A DNA stretch of 35,085 nucleotides from an uncultured Bacilli bacterium (GTDB lineage: Bacteria; Bacillota_I; Bacilli_A; RF39; UBA660): contig CALVUM010000075.1 of the NCBI GenBank assembly GCA_944363605.1, forward strand, positions 1-35,085, read 5' to 3'. Shown here one piece after another: positions 1 through 8,945 of the stretch (its first letter is position 1; every line of letters starts with the position of its first letter). The translations under genes and the position numbers were made by a program. Below the pieces are notes generated by a model. That model saw only the letters and a list, made by a program, of their open reading frames with translations. It made no database searches and was not told the DNA's origin.

Positions 1-49
1 CTTTTACCATATTTCTTATTTCCTCTAGTTTTTTTGATTTTTTTGCCAT
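1..49 (-). CDS. 5' end of an unknown leftward gene
   Basis: The reverse strand reads ATG at 49-47 followed by an open frame to the window edge, giving 16 residues (MAKKSKKLEEIRNMVK). A GGTG motif lies about ten bases upstream of the ATG, which is an acceptable ribosome-binding site. The peptide is lysine-rich and gives no family assignment. Only the start is visible, so the function is unknown. Confidence 0.5.
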   Translation of the reverse strand, partial: MAKKSKKLEEIRNMVK

Positions 50-94
50 TCTATTATCACCACTTTTTATTCCTTACATATATATTAACATAAA

Positions 95-118
95 AAACGC
101 ACAATTTCTCATGCGTTT
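95..118 (-). terminator. Hairpin with U-tract on the reverse strand
   Basis: AAACGCA (95-101) pairs perfectly with TGCGTTT (112-118) around a 10-base loop. On the reverse strand the right arm is followed by further T residues (positions 94-91), the look of an intrinsic terminator or attenuator. It sits between the leftward gene start at 49 and the rightward promoter at 136. The stem is only 7 bp, so the call is modest. Confidence 0.35.
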
Positions 119-135
119 ATCCTGATCAAATTATC

Positions 136-164
136 TTGCATATTCAAGCAAATTATGTTATATT
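136..164 (+). promoter_or_regulatory. Sigma-A promoter, extended -10
   Basis: TTGCAT (136-141) and TATATT (159-164) are separated by 17 bases, and TG at 156-157 gives an extended -10 (TGnTATATT). Transcription would start near 171. This drives the short hairpin-rich segment below and possibly rnfC-like gene expression by readthrough. Confidence 0.55.
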
Positions 165-170
165 ATAAGT

Positions 171-247
171 GCAAAGGCAATAGTTGCTTTTGTGTTAATT
201 AACCAAGAAAACTTTTTGTAAAAGAAGTTTTCTTTTTTTTTATTTTT
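171..247 (+). ncRNA. Candidate short terminated RNA or attenuated leader
   Basis: Between the promoter at 136-164 and the rnfC-like gene lies a stretch with two hairpins and no open frame. The first is CAAAGGCAA/TTGCTTTTG around a 3-base loop (about 171-192, one G-U pair). The second is the perfect 10-bp terminator at 205-234. The product would be roughly 75 nt. It could be an independent small RNA or a leader that attenuates the rnfC-D pair. I recognise no known riboswitch or T-box motif in it. Confidence 0.35.
205..247 (+). terminator. Strong intrinsic terminator
   Basis: AAGAAAACTT (205-214) pairs perfectly with AAGTTTTCTT (225-234), loop of 10, followed by a long T-tract to 247 (one A at 241). 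It lies just before the rnfC-like gene and ends the transcript that begins near 171. A TATAAT at 251-256 directly after it could restart transcription. Confidence 0.75.
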
Positions 248-277
248 TTGTATAATAAAAATAGGCAGGGAAAGCAT

Positions 278-1417
278 ATGAAAAAATTACTTACAATTGC
301 GAAAGATGCTTCCATTAAAGTAAGCAGTCAAATTACAAATTATTTGGAACCTACACACATTTATATTCCGATTAATGAGGAGATTCTTCAAAATATCGAA
401 ATAAAAAAAGTGAAAAAAGGTGAGAAACTTTATTTCTATCAGGGAAAAGATTTTTATAGTTCGGTAAGTGGAAGAATTGTCGGTATTTTAAAAAATCAAG
501 AAAAAAAATATTTAGAAATAAAAAACGATTACAAAGAAGAAGATATGTATCAAGGAATGAATGAGTTTACTACAGTGAGTATTAAAACAAACTTTAAACA
601 AAAAATTAAGGAATGTCCGAATTTTGATATAGGAAAATTTCAAAATAAAAAAATTTTGATTTTAAACGGTATTGAAGATGAACCTTATGTTGCCAATCGA
701 CCATTTATTCATAAACTAGAAACTTCATCTATTTTACAAATGTTAGATTGTTTATCTGAGGTTTTTAATATCCCTGAAGTTCGTATTTATTTAAAAGAAA
801 CAGATAGAGAAAGTATTGAAGCATTTGAAGAAATGATCGGAACATATCCTAATATATCTATTTCTATTTTGCCAGATTTTTATCCAATTGGTAACGAAAA
901 AATTCTTAGAGAATATGTGAAATTAGATGAAAATACAAGTATTTTATCTACAGAACAAATAATGGATTTATATCTAAATACAATTCGCGAAAGAAAAAAA
1001 GATGTTACCTTTGTTACAATAACCGGAAATGCTATTAAAAATCCTCAAGTATTTCGCGTGAAAATTGGAACTATAGCTAACGAACTTATTCAAAAATGTA
1101 TAGAATTTAAAAAAACAGATTATAAAATTTTTTTGAACGGTATTATGAATCGTCAAGAAATAGATTTAGAAAGTTTAGTAATTACCGAAGATGTTCGAGC
1201 AATTTATTTCATGAAACCCCTAAAATATCAACCCAAAAAATGTATTCACTGTGGAAAATGTGATGAAGTTTGTCCTAGAAAGAGTCATCCATATTTGGCG
1301 GTTCAGACTAAAGGAACGTACAAAAATGAAGAATGTATCGGATGCGGTCTTTGTACGTTTGTGTGTCCAAGTTATATAGATGTAAGTAAATTTTTAAAGA
1401 AAAGGAGAGAAGAGTAA
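278..1417 (+). CDS. RnfC-like protein with two 4Fe-4S motifs (reduced)
   Basis: This 379-residue protein matches the RnfC/RsxC subunit of ion-pumping ferredoxin:NAD oxidoreductases. An N-terminal barrel-sandwich segment comes first, then NGIEDEPYVAN (RnfC NGAECEPYLT region) and YPIGNEK (YPxGxEK). Two C-terminal clusters follow: Cys322/325/328/332 and Cys353/356/359/363, each CxxCxxCxxxC. The ATG at 278 is chosen over the TTG at 248 because AGGCAGGG lies just upstream of it. The glycine-rich nucleotide/flavin motifs of RnfC are not recognisable: GGAGFPT is replaced by MNEFTTVS and GGPMMG by LNGIMN. The protein is shorter than typical RnfC (430 or more). The next gene starts directly after its stop. 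Family call is good; an NADH-oxidising role is doubtful. Confidence 0.8.
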   Translation: MKKLLTIAKDASIKVSSQITNYLEPTHIYIPINEEILQNIEIKKVKKGEKLYFYQGKDFYSSVSGRIVGILKNQEKKYLEIKNDYKEEDMYQGMNEFTTVSIKTNFKQKIKECPNFDIGKFQNKKILILNGIEDEPYVANRPFIHKLETSSILQMLDCLSEVFNIPEVRIYLKETDRESIEAFEEMIGTYPNISISILPDFYPIGNEKILREYVKLDENTSILSTEQIMDLYLNTIRERKKDVTFVTITGNAIKNPQVFRVKIGTIANELIQKCIEFKKTDYKIFLNGIMNRQEIDLESLVITEDVRAIYFMKPLKYQPKKCIHCGKCDEVCPRKSHPYLAVQTKGTYKNEECIGCGLCTFVCPSYIDVSKFLKKRREE

Positions 1418-2305
1418 ATGGATATTGCAATGCATTTTAAAGAAACAAATCAAAAAACTCTTCAGGGAATTTACATTATATTAATTTTAATGTTATGTTA
1501 TGGATTATATAAAAATGGAATAAGTTACGTTTTTATTGGAAAAGAAAATTTTTGGGACGTTTTAAGATTGCTTCTTTATCCAATTTTAGCAGTATCTTTC
1601 CATATAATAACAAATCTTTTCCAAAAAAAGAATCTTTTTTTAAATCTCTATAAGGGCCTTTTTTTAGGACTACTTGTTCCTCCAACATTTCCAGTTTGGA
1701 TATTTATACTTCTTCTTATAATATATTCGTTTATTCAAATTATTCATTTAAAGCTTCCTATATCTAAAGAATTATTTTTTAAAATTTTGCTTATTTTAGC
1801 AAGTTTAATTTTTTCTATTTCTTATGAAAATCAAATTGAAAGTAGTACCCCATATCTTTATGGAACTATAGATTTGTTTTTAGGAAGAAGTGTTGGCAAT
1901 TTTGGAACAACGTGCATTCTGCTTTTATTGATGCTTTATATAGTTTTAAGTACAGATTTTTACTATAAAAAAGAATTACCCATATATGCTATCTGTGGCT
2001 TTTTTCTTCCTGCCTTTTTTTACGGAATAATAGACCCCAATTATGAATTTTTAAGAGGAATTTTAAATAGTCACTTTTGGGTCACAATCATTGTTTTTTT
2101 ACCTATCAACGAATATTCACCAGTTTTAAAAAAAGGTAAGATTGGTTACGGTTTATTAATGGGATTCGCTTCTTTTTTCTTAATAGAGATTTTAAAGCTA
2201 ATTGATGGACCTTATTTTATTCTTACAATAATGCAATTCCTTTTTGTTTTAAGTAGAAAACTTTGGTTTCAAAAAGAAACTATAGTATATGCAAAAAAAG
2301 TGTAA
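1418..2305 (+). CDS. RnfD/NqrB-like membrane protein (divergent)
   Basis: A 295-residue, very hydrophobic protein with about eight to ten membrane segments. It starts on the base after the rnfC-like stop, so the two are translationally linked. Family marks include LLVPPTFPVWIF, like the TLPPxxPxW loop of RnfD, and DLFLGRSVGNFGTTC, like the RnfD DLFxGxxxGSxGExS motif. The threonine-containing SGAT motif that carries covalent FMN in RnfD is not seen. RnfA, B, E and G are absent here; a terminator follows immediately. It may form a minimal membrane redox module with its neighbour or be a repurposed relic. The assignment rests on short motifs and gene order. Confidence 0.6.
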   Translation: MDIAMHFKETNQKTLQGIYIILILMLCYGLYKNGISYVFIGKENFWDVLRLLLYPILAVSFHIITNLFQKKNLFLNLYKGLFLGLLVPPTFPVWIFILLLIIYSFIQIIHLKLPISKELFFKILLILASLIFSISYENQIESSTPYLYGTIDLFLGRSVGNFGTTCILLLLMLYIVLSTDFYYKKELPIYAICGFFLPAFFYGIIDPNYEFLRGILNSHFWVTIIVFLPINEYSPVLKKGKIGYGLLMGFASFFLIEILKLIDGPYFILTIMQFLFVLSRKLWFQKETIVYAKKV

Positions 2306-2314
2306 AAAATTCGT

Positions 2315-2352
2315 AAAATTGTCAAAAAATGTCGATTTTGGCAATTTTTTTT
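2315..2352 (+). terminator. Intrinsic terminator after rnfC-D
   Basis: AAAATTGTC (2315-2323) pairs with GGCAATTTT (2340-2348) with one G-U pair; inner A and T runs extend the stem, and a T-tract runs to 2352. It separates the RnfC/D-like pair from the dnaG operon. Confidence 0.8.
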
Positions 2353-2412
2353 GCTTAAAAAAAAGGAAATTAACAATTTAAAGGGAATATATATATTTAG
2401 GGAGGAGTATAT

Positions 2413-4167
2413 ATGCCGAAAATTGCAGCTGAAGAAGTAGCAAAAATAAGAGAAGAGGCAGATATTGTTGAGATTATAAGTGATTATATTCCTTTAACTC
2501 AAAGGGGGAAAAATTTTTTTGGCGTTTGTCCTTTCCATCAAGATCATTCGCCAAGCATGAGCGTATCAAGAGAAAAGCAGATGTTTAAATGTTTTTCTTG
2601 TGGAGCAGCAGGTAATGTTTTTAAATTTGTCAGCGACTATGAAAATATTTCATATTTGGAAGCTATAGAAAAGGTGGCTTCCAAAGTCGGCATGTCAATT
2701 AAAATAAGCAATACTTACAAGCCAAAAGAGAAATTTGCTCATGAATATGAAATCATGAATCTCGCAACAAGTTTTTATCAGAATAACTTAAATACAGAAG
2801 CCGGTTTAATAGCCAAGAAATATTTACAAGAACGTGGCCTAACGGAAGACATGATAAAAGAATTCAATGTAGGTCTAGCGTTTTCAAACAATCAATTGAG
2901 AGATTTTTTACACAAAAAAAATATTTCCAATGAAGAATTATTTAAGTTAGGATTAGTAAATCAAAAAGATTTAGAATATCATGATGTGTTTTCTGATCGA
3001 ATCTTGTTTCCCATTCATGATGATAAAGGTAATGTTGTTGCTTTTACAGGTCGTGTTTATGAAAAAGATCGTTCTCCTAAATATTTAAACAGTAAAGAGA
3101 CAATGATTTTTAAAAAAGGAAATATTTTATTCAATTTACATCGTGCAAAGAATGCTATTCGGATAGAAAAAAGTCTCATTATCGTTGAAGGAAATATGGA
3201 TGCAATTAGAATGTATGCTTGTGGTTTTAAAAATACAGTCGCCTTAATGGGAACAAGTTTAACAAAGGAGCAAATCACTTTAATCGGTAAACAACACGTC
3301 AAAGTTCTTCTGATGTTTGATAATGATGATGCAGGCGCTTTAGCGACCATGACTAACGGTCATCTGTTAGAAAATGCTGGAATCAAAGTAGAAGTTATCC
3401 GTCTAAGTGGCCAAAAAGATCCCGATGAATATATTTTACAAAATGGCGTCCAGAAAATGAGTGAAGTAATAAAACACCCAATGTCTTTTATTGAATTTCA
3501 ATATGATAATTTAAAAGGGAACAAAAATCTAAATGACACAGAAAATTTACGAACCTATGTAAAAAGTGTTTTGGATTCTTTGAAAGGTGCAGACAAAATT
3601 ACTATAGATATTACTCTACATAAACTAGCCAAAGAATATAATTTATCTTATGACGTTTTAAAAAGCGAATTAGAAACGGAAGAAAAAGAAATCGAAATAC
3701 CTTCGCTTCCTCAAAAAGAAAAAAGCAAAAATCGCTACGAAAAAAGTGCCGAGCATATTTTATACTACATGATGAATGATCAAAAATATGTAAAAATTTA
3801 TCAAACAAAATTAGGCTTTTTTAAAGAAGAATCTTATCGAAAAATCGCGAATGAAATTCTTTATTATTTAGAAGAAAACAAAAAAATCGAATTTGCTGAT
3901 TTTCTTACATACGCTGAACAAAGTCCTTTAAAAAATGAAATATATTCTTTGATCCAAAGTATAAAAGATATTGAATTAGAGGATACTAGTTTTATGGATT
4001 ATATAAGAAACATCAAGGAAATCATGTGGAAAGAAGAGCTTAAGAAAATAAAAGATGAGCAAAAAAAAATAAAAGATATTAACGAAAAAGAAAAATTAGG
4101 TCAAAAAATTGTAGATTTAATGATAAAAATACAAGAAATAAAGAAAGAAAGAAGTGTGAAAGAATGA
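2413..4167 (+). CDS. dnaG: DNA primase
   Basis: DnaG lays down RNA primers for lagging-strand replication. The 584-residue protein has the N-terminal CHC2 zinc ribbon (Cys39, His42, Cys60, Cys63), the RNA-polymerase core with the TOPRIM motifs EGNMD (Glu259) and FDNDDAG (Asp303, Asp305), and a C-terminal lysine/glutamate-rich helical part where the helicase-binding domain normally sits. The start is set by GGGAGGAG at 2400-2407. Its last bases overlap rpoD by four (ATGA). The dnaG-rpoD pairing is the classic macromolecular-synthesis operon of Firmicutes. Length is normal for the family. Confidence 0.97.
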   Translation: MPKIAAEEVAKIREEADIVEIISDYIPLTQRGKNFFGVCPFHQDHSPSMSVSREKQMFKCFSCGAAGNVFKFVSDYENISYLEAIEKVASKVGMSIKISNTYKPKEKFAHEYEIMNLATSFYQNNLNTEAGLIAKKYLQERGLTEDMIKEFNVGLAFSNNQLRDFLHKKNISNEELFKLGLVNQKDLEYHDVFSDRILFPIHDDKGNVVAFTGRVYEKDRSPKYLNSKETMIFKKGNILFNLHRAKNAIRIEKSLIIVEGNMDAIRMYACGFKNTVALMGTSLTKEQITLIGKQHVKVLLMFDNDDAGALATMTNGHLLENAGIKVEVIRLSGQKDPDEYILQNGVQKMSEVIKHPMSFIEFQYDNLKGNKNLNDTENLRTYVKSVLDSLKGADKITIDITLHKLAKEYNLSYDVLKSELETEEKEIEIPSLPQKEKSKNRYEKSAEHILYYMMNDQKYVKIYQTKLGFFKEESYRKIANEILYYLEENKKIEFADFLTYAEQSPLKNEIYSLIQSIKDIELEDTSFMDYIRNIKEIMWKEELKKIKDEQKKIKDINEKEKLGQKIVDLMIKIQEIKKERSVKE

Positions 4168-5444
4168 CTAAGTTTGAAATGAAAAAAAATGAATTAATTG
4201 AAAAAGGAAAAGTAGAAGGGTATATATTAATAAGTGAAATTGTCGAAATTGCGAAGGAATGCAAAGTGAAAGAAGAGGAAATCAAAAAATTTCAAGAAGA
4301 AATTACCGAATTAAACATTGAATTAGTAGATCGAATTCCTGCAAAAGTTAAAGAAAAACCAAAAAAAGTAAAAGAAATCAAATCATTTGAAGAAAGAAAA
4401 GCAGAACTTATTAAAAAAGGAAAAGAAAATGGCAAAGTAACCTATGAAGAACTTGCTCTAGCTTTAAAAGGATTAGAAGTAGATAACGACTCTTTAGATG
4501 AACTATATAATGCTTTAATGGAAAATAAAATTGAAATCGTTGGTGAAGATGATGAAAACACTTCATCCGGTGACAGTATTATTTTAAACGATGCCGAAAT
4601 AACTAAGGATATGAATATTAATGATCCAGTAAGAATGTATTTAAAAGAAATCGGCCGTATCTCTTTACTTACTCCAGAAGAAGAAATGGAGTTATCTGTA
4701 CGAGTAGCTAATGGGGATGAGGAAGCAAAAAATCGTTTAGCCGAATCAAATCTTCGTTTAGTAGTATCCATTGCTAAAAGATATGTTGGTCGAGGATTAT
4801 TATTCTTAGATTTAATTCAAGAAGGAAATATTGGTCTTATGAAAGCCGTAGATAAATTTGACTATGATAAAGGTTATAAATTTTCGACGTACGCTACATG
4901 GTGGATTCGTCAAGCAATCACTAGAGCTCTAGCTGACCAAGCAAGAACTATTAGGGTTCCAGTTCATATGGTGGAAACAATTAATAAAATGGCACGTATT
5001 CAAAGACAGCTTACCCTTGAATTAAATAGAGAGCCAAGCGAAGAAGAAATTGCTAAGAAAATGGGAATCAGTGTTGAAAAAGTGCGTGATGTTATTAAAA
5101 TAAGTCAAGATCCAGTTTCACTTGAAACACCAATCGGTGAAGAAGATGATTCCCATTTAGGAGACTTTGTTAAAGATATTAACGCCATGACTCCAGAAGA
5201 ATACGCAACAAATGAAATTTTAAAAGAAGAAATTAAAGCAGTATTAGAAACTTTACAAGAACGTGAACAAGAAGTATTAGAACTTCGGTTTGGCTTAATT
5301 GATGGGACAAGTCATACTTTAGAAGAAGTTGGTAAAAGATTTAATGTTACAAGAGAACGAATTAGACAGATTGAGGCAAAAGCTTTACGCAAACTAAGAC
5401 ATCCATCACGTGCCAAAAGATTAAAGGATTTTTTAACGGATTAA
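4164..5444 (+). CDS. rpoD: Primary sigma factor RpoD/SigA with duplicated region 1.1
   Basis: The housekeeping sigma factor directs RNA polymerase to -35/-10 promoters. Region 1.2 begins near residue 154, region 2 covers about 195-275 (with [13 protein letters not shown] for -10 recognition), region 3 follows, and the region 4.2 helix-turn-helix begins at 385. The N-terminus is odd. Residues 4-57 and 75-128 resemble each other (FExxKxELIxKGKxxG at the start, IExV at the end) and both look like sigma region 1.1, joined by a lysine-rich linker. Bacterial RpoD normally has one. The gene overlaps dnaG by four bases and runs directly into trmK. Confidence 0.97.
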   Translation: MTKFEMKKNELIEKGKVEGYILISEIVEIAKECKVKEEEIKKFQEEITELNIELVDRIPAKVKEKPKKVKEIKSFEERKAELIKKGKENGKVTYEELALALKGLEVDNDSLDELYNALMENKIEIVGEDDENTSSGDSIILNDAEITKDMNINDPVRMYLKEIGRISLLTPEEEMELSVRVANGDEEAKNRLAESNLRLVVSIAKRYVGRGLLFLDLIQEGNIGLMKAVDKFDYDKGYKFSTYATWWIRQAITRALADQARTIRVPVHMVETINKMARIQRQLTLELNREPSEEEIAKKMGISVEKVRDVIKISQDPVSLETPIGEEDDSHLGDFVKDINAMTPEEYATNEILKEEIKAVLETLQEREQEVLELRFGLIDGTSHTLEEVGKRFNVTRERIRQIEAKALRKLRHPSRAKRLKDFLTD

Positions 5445-6110
5445 ATGGAAAAACGATTAGATGTTATATGCGAATTTTTAAACATTCAAGACCATTTTAT
5501 TGATATTGGAACAGATCACGCCTATGTGCCCATTAAAATGGCCAAACAGGGGAGTACCAAAATACTCGCAACGGATATTCATCCCAAAGCTTTGCTACAA
5601 GCCCAAAAAAACATTGCGAAAGAAAAACTAGAACATCAAATTGCTACTTTCGTGACAGACGGCTTAGAAAATATCGATACAGAAGACTATGATACTCTCG
5701 TTATCGCTGGCATGGGATCATCAACAATAATTCATATTTTAGAAAATCAAGAAAAAACAAAAAATATCAAAAAAATTATTCTTCAATCAAATAATCATTT
5801 AGAAGAGTTGCGAAAATTCATGAATCAAAAAAATTGGTTTTTGCAAAATGAAAAAGTTGTTTATGAAAAAGGACATTTCTATACAATTATGCTTTATGAA
5901 AAAGGAATACAGAAATTAAGCGAAGAAGAGTTCTTTTTAGGGCTTTTTGATGTCCAAAATGAAAAGTACTATCAATTTTTAGAAAAAAAATATCAAGAAA
6001 TTTTGAAAAAAATTCCTGATACCCAAATTGTCGAAAAAAAATCTATTATCAAAAAGCTAGAGTGGATAAAAAAATTTATAAAAAGAAAACAGGATTATTC
6101 GAATAAGTAA
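5445..6110 (+). CDS. trmK: tRNA (adenine(22)-N(1))-methyltransferase TrmK
   Basis: TrmK methylates N1 of A22 in bacterial tRNAs using S-adenosylmethionine. The 221-residue protein has the SAM-binding DIGTDHAYVPI motif (residues 20-30), a second-strand acidic residue in TDIHP (Asp44), and the IAGMGSS motif (88-93), followed by a C-terminal helical extension. It begins on the base after the rpoD stop, so it depends on translational coupling. In Bacillus, trmK also lies next to sigA and near yqfQ. Its partner NIF3-family gene (yqfO) is not here. Its terminator overlaps the stop codon. Confidence 0.9.
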   Translation: MEKRLDVICEFLNIQDHFIDIGTDHAYVPIKMAKQGSTKILATDIHPKALLQAQKNIAKEKLEHQIATFVTDGLENIDTEDYDTLVIAGMGSSTIIHILENQEKTKNIKKIILQSNNHLEELRKFMNQKNWFLQNEKVVYEKGHFYTIMLYEKGIQKLSEEEFFLGLFDVQNEKYYQFLEKKYQEILKKIPDTQIVEKKSIIKKLEWIKKFIKRKQDYSNK

Positions 6111-6360
6111 CAGGGATTTCTTCCTGTTTTTTTGTCCTTTGATTTTCCACTTTCAAAGAACTAGTTGATGATTTTGCTGGCGAAGTTGAGGGTGTAGCGA
6201 GCAAATCTTTAGCAACTGAAAAAGCACTTTGGGCATTTTTAATTATAGGTTTTACTTGAACATATAATGGAATTACTTGATTGGCAATATTAAGGGTCTT
6301 TTGAATACCACCAAGGACTTTAGGGAGAGTTAAACCTGTTCTTACAACTCCTGGAAACAT
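6076..6360 (-). CDS. YqfQ/VrrA-like small protein
   Basis: This 94-residue protein converges on trmK, overlapping its last 35 bases. The core IQKTLNIANQVIPLYVQ followed by KPIIKNAQS matches the YqfQ (VrrA-like) family, which carries a similar NxxQxxxPxxxxxxPxxxN helix pair; the C-terminal third is low-complexity Ser/Thr/Lys. AAAGGTGAT lies just upstream of the ATG at 6360. In Bacillus, yqfQ belongs to the same sigA-yqfN(trmK)-yqfO-yqfP neighbourhood, which supports the call. The family's biochemical role is not established. Confidence 0.7.
   Translation of the reverse strand: MFPGVVRTGLTLPKVLGGIQKTLNIANQVIPLYVQVKPIIKNAQSAFSVAKDLLATPSTSPAKSSTSSLKVENQRTKKQEEIPVTYSNNPVFFL
6109..6133 (+). terminator. 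Terminator of the dnaG-rpoD-trmK operon
   Basis: AACAGGGA (6109-6116) pairs with TTCCTGTT (6121-6128), one G-U pair, loop TTTC, followed by T to 6133. The hairpin starts inside the trmK stop codon and lies inside the 3' end of the opposing yqfQ-like gene. Confidence 0.85.
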
Positions 6361-6478
6361 AAGGCATCACCTTTCTGATAATAGTATATGAAAAAAAGAA
6401 AATATTTTATAATAAATTTTTCATTATTTGGGTAAAATCAGCCAAAGAAGAAATATCTAAAAAATCGATTATCTAGAA

Positions 6479-6507
6479 TTTACATTTTTGTGACTTCATG
6501 CTATACT
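6479..6507 (+). promoter_or_regulatory. Promoter of pilC-pilD
   Basis: TTTACA (6479-6484) and TATACT (6502-6507) are 17 bases apart, with TG at 6499-6500 (extended -10). It lies about 30 bases upstream of the pilC start. Confidence 0.65.
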
Positions 6508-6538
6508 AATTTAGTAGAATAGAAAGTGAGTAAGGGAC

Positions 6539-8146
6539 ATGAATACAAATGCAAATTCTGAAAATCAAATGTTAAAACCTTTAAAATACCCTGGATTAGG
6601 ACTATTCATGTCTTTTAAAATATTTGCAGAAATCCTTATTTACGTTTTACAATGTGCTTTAAGAGGTTTCATCTATGTTTTTAAAGATCTTCCAATTAAT
6701 GCTTGGCAACAAGCAAGTGGTAAAGTAGATAAAGCATATAAAGGCACTAAAAAAGTCTTAGAAAAAAAAGACGAACCAGTAAAGAAAAAAAATCTTTTAA
6801 ATATGGATATTAACGATCTATTAAAAAACACAAGATATATGCAAAAGAGAATTGCAACTTTAGAAAAAGAGAAAATGAATTTGCTTCAAGAACTTCAAGG
6901 ACCGGGAAGGATAAGAAGCAAAGAGTCTCAAGTATATCGATTTACAGCAAAAAACAGCGAAGGAAAACTAGAAACAGGAATAATTAATGGGTTTTCTAAA
7001 CTAGATGTAAATACATTTTTAGTTCAAGATGGTTATGACGTATATAAAATCGAAAATAATAAATATATTGATTTTTTCTATGGTCAATCCAGCATTTTAT
7101 CTCCAAAAATGAAAACAAAAGATTTATTATTTTGGCTTACCCAATTGTCAACGTATCTAAAAAGTGGAATTCCTCTTTCCGAAGCCATTAGAATATTAAA
7201 TCAACAAATGAATAAAAAAGGACAATATAAGCGTTCATTTCAATCAATTATTTATGAATTAACAATGGGAGAATCATTTTCTAAAGCGTTAGAAAAACAA
7301 GGAGGAATGTTTCCACCATTACTTATTAATATGATAAAAGCCGCAGAAGCAACAGGTGAGTTAGAAGAGACTTTAGATGATATGGCAAATTATTATGAAG
7401 AAATTGATAAAACAAAAAAACAAATGGTTTCTGCCTTGACATATCCTTCTGTTATTATGGTTTTCAGTTTAGCAGTTATTACTTTTATTATGATTTATGT
7501 TATCCCAGAGTTTATTGGCATTTATGAAAACGCCAATGCAGAAATCAGTGGATTAACTTTAGCGGTAATAAACATAAGTAATTTTTTACAAAATAATGTG
7601 GTAAATATTTTACTTTTAATTATTATAGCTATTCTTGTTTTCATGTTTTGTTTTCAAAAAATCAAAGCATTCAGAAAAAATATTCAAACAATTGCTATGA
7701 AACTTCCAGTAATCGGAAACATTATTAAATATAATGAAATGACAATTTTTGCCAAAACTTTTTCCTCACTTTTACGTAATAACGTTTTTATTACAGAAAG
7801 TATTGATATTTTAAGCAAAATTACGAATAACGAAGTATATAAAGAAATAATGTATAATACCATTAATAACATTGTTAAAGGAGAAAAGATTAGTGTTGCA
7901 TTTAAAGATCACTGGGCGGTTCCTGATGTAGCGTATTATATGATAGTAACTGGTGAATCAACCGGTAAATTAGCTGAGATGATGTCCAAAGTAAGCACAT
8001 ACTATCAAGAAATGCACAGAAATCTTGTTGGATCTTTAAAATCTTTCATTGAGCCAATTATGATTTCAGGTTTAGCACTAGTTGTTGGAGCCATTATTTT
8101 AGCAGTCATTGTACCAATGTTTAATTTGATGAACACAATTCAGTAA
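6539..8146 (+). CDS. pilC: Type IV pilus / type II secretion platform protein PilC (GspF family)
   Basis: PilC is the inner-membrane platform on which pilins are assembled, driven by the PilB ATPase. Two T2SSF domains start near residues 194 and 400, each followed by membrane segments; the last lies at the C-terminus (about 510-532). The family is usually near 400 residues. Here a 130-residue N-terminal extension adds a membrane-like helix (about 20-48) and a lysine-rich coiled-coil-like stretch (about 90-120), before the small module at about 132-170 that normally begins PilC. AAAGTGAG upstream of the ATG acts as ribosome-binding site. pilD follows after 11 bases. Confidence 0.9.
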   Translation: MNTNANSENQMLKPLKYPGLGLFMSFKIFAEILIYVLQCALRGFIYVFKDLPINAWQQASGKVDKAYKGTKKVLEKKDEPVKKKNLLNMDINDLLKNTRYMQKRIATLEKEKMNLLQELQGPGRIRSKESQVYRFTAKNSEGKLETGIINGFSKLDVNTFLVQDGYDVYKIENNKYIDFFYGQSSILSPKMKTKDLLFWLTQLSTYLKSGIPLSEAIRILNQQMNKKGQYKRSFQSIIYELTMGESFSKALEKQGGMFPPLLINMIKAAEATGELEETLDDMANYYEEIDKTKKQMVSALTYPSVIMVFSLAVITFIMIYVIPEFIGIYENANAEISGLTLAVINISNFLQNNVVNILLLIIIAILVFMFCFQKIKAFRKNIQTIAMKLPVIGNIIKYNEMTIFAKTFSSLLRNNVFITESIDILSKITNNEVYKEIMYNTINNIVKGEKISVAFKDHWAVPDVAYYMIVTGESTGKLAEMMSKVSTYYQEMHRNLVGSLKSFIEPIMISGLALVVGAIILAVIVPMFNLMNTIQ

Positions 8147-8157
8147 AGGGGGATTCT

Positions 8158-8919
8158 ATGGAAGTTTTTTATACAATATTCTTTTGGGTTATTGGAAGCA
8201 CTTTAGCTTCTTTTTACTGTGTTATAGCAACTAGATTACCAGAGGGAAAATCGATTGTAAAACCACGGAGTCATTGTATGCATTGTCATCATGAACTTTC
8301 TTGGTACGAATTAATTCCCGTTTTCTCCTATCTTTTTTTGAGAGGAAAGTGTCGTGTTTGCCAAAAAAAAATTCCTTTTTTTTGTTTTCTAGCCGAAATA
8401 ATTACTGGAACCCTTTTCGCATCATCTTACCTTTATTTTGGTTTTTCTTATGAGTTCTATGTTTCTTTATTTTTAATATCTTTACTTATATTAATTTTTA
8501 TCAGTGATTTTCTTTATATGATCATTCTTGATTCACCTCTAGTAATTACTGGAATAGCTGTCTTCTTTTTAAAATGGCGTTTTTATAATTTAGATACAGC
8601 TCTATCTTCCTTAGTAGACGGAGCCATTCTCTTCTTTTTCATGCTCGTCGTGGCCTTTTTAGGAAAAATTTTATTCAAAAGAGAAGCTTTAGGTGGGGGA
8701 GATATAAAACTTTCATTTATAATTGGAATGACCGTCGGAGCTCCTTATGGTTTTATGGTTCTTGTATTATCAACTTTTCTTGCTCTTCCTTATGCTACAT
8801 TTAGTTTACTTACAAATACTTCTCATGAAGTTCCATATGGCCCTTTTTTAATATCTGCTTTGTGTATAGTCTTTTTGTATTACGATAAATTTTCCTATAT
8901 TTTAAATTTATTTACATAA
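8158..8919 (+). CDS. pilD: Prepilin peptidase PilD/ComC type
   Basis: This membrane aspartic protease cleaves the leader of type IV prepilins and usually N-methylates the new N-terminus. The 253-residue protein has both catalytic aspartates, Asp117 (ISDFLY) and Asp182 (GGGDIK), and the N-terminal cytoplasmic domain with the zinc cysteines Cys40, Cys43, Cys65 and Cys68 typical of the bifunctional enzyme. About seven to eight hydrophobic segments are visible. It follows pilC by 11 bases with AAGGGGG upstream. No prepilin gene is in the window, so its substrates lie elsewhere. Confidence 0.92.
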   Translation: MEVFYTIFFWVIGSTLASFYCVIATRLPEGKSIVKPRSHCMHCHHELSWYELIPVFSYLFLRGKCRVCQKKIPFFCFLAEIITGTLFASSYLYFGFSYEFYVSLFLISLLILIFISDFLYMIILDSPLVITGIAVFFLKWRFYNLDTALSSLVDGAILFFFMLVVAFLGKILFKREALGGGDIKLSFIIGMTVGAPYGFMVLVLSTFLALPYATFSLLTNTSHEVPYGPFLISALCIVFLYYDKFSYILNLFT

Positions 8920-8945
8920 AAAAAACGGGGATTCCGTTTTTTTTT
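8917..8945. terminator. Bidirectional terminator between pilD and pilB
   Basis: AAAAACGG (8921-8928) pairs with CCGTTTTT (8934-8941). An A-run precedes and a T-run follows, so it serves both converging genes, and it overlaps the pilB stop region. Confidence 0.85.
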
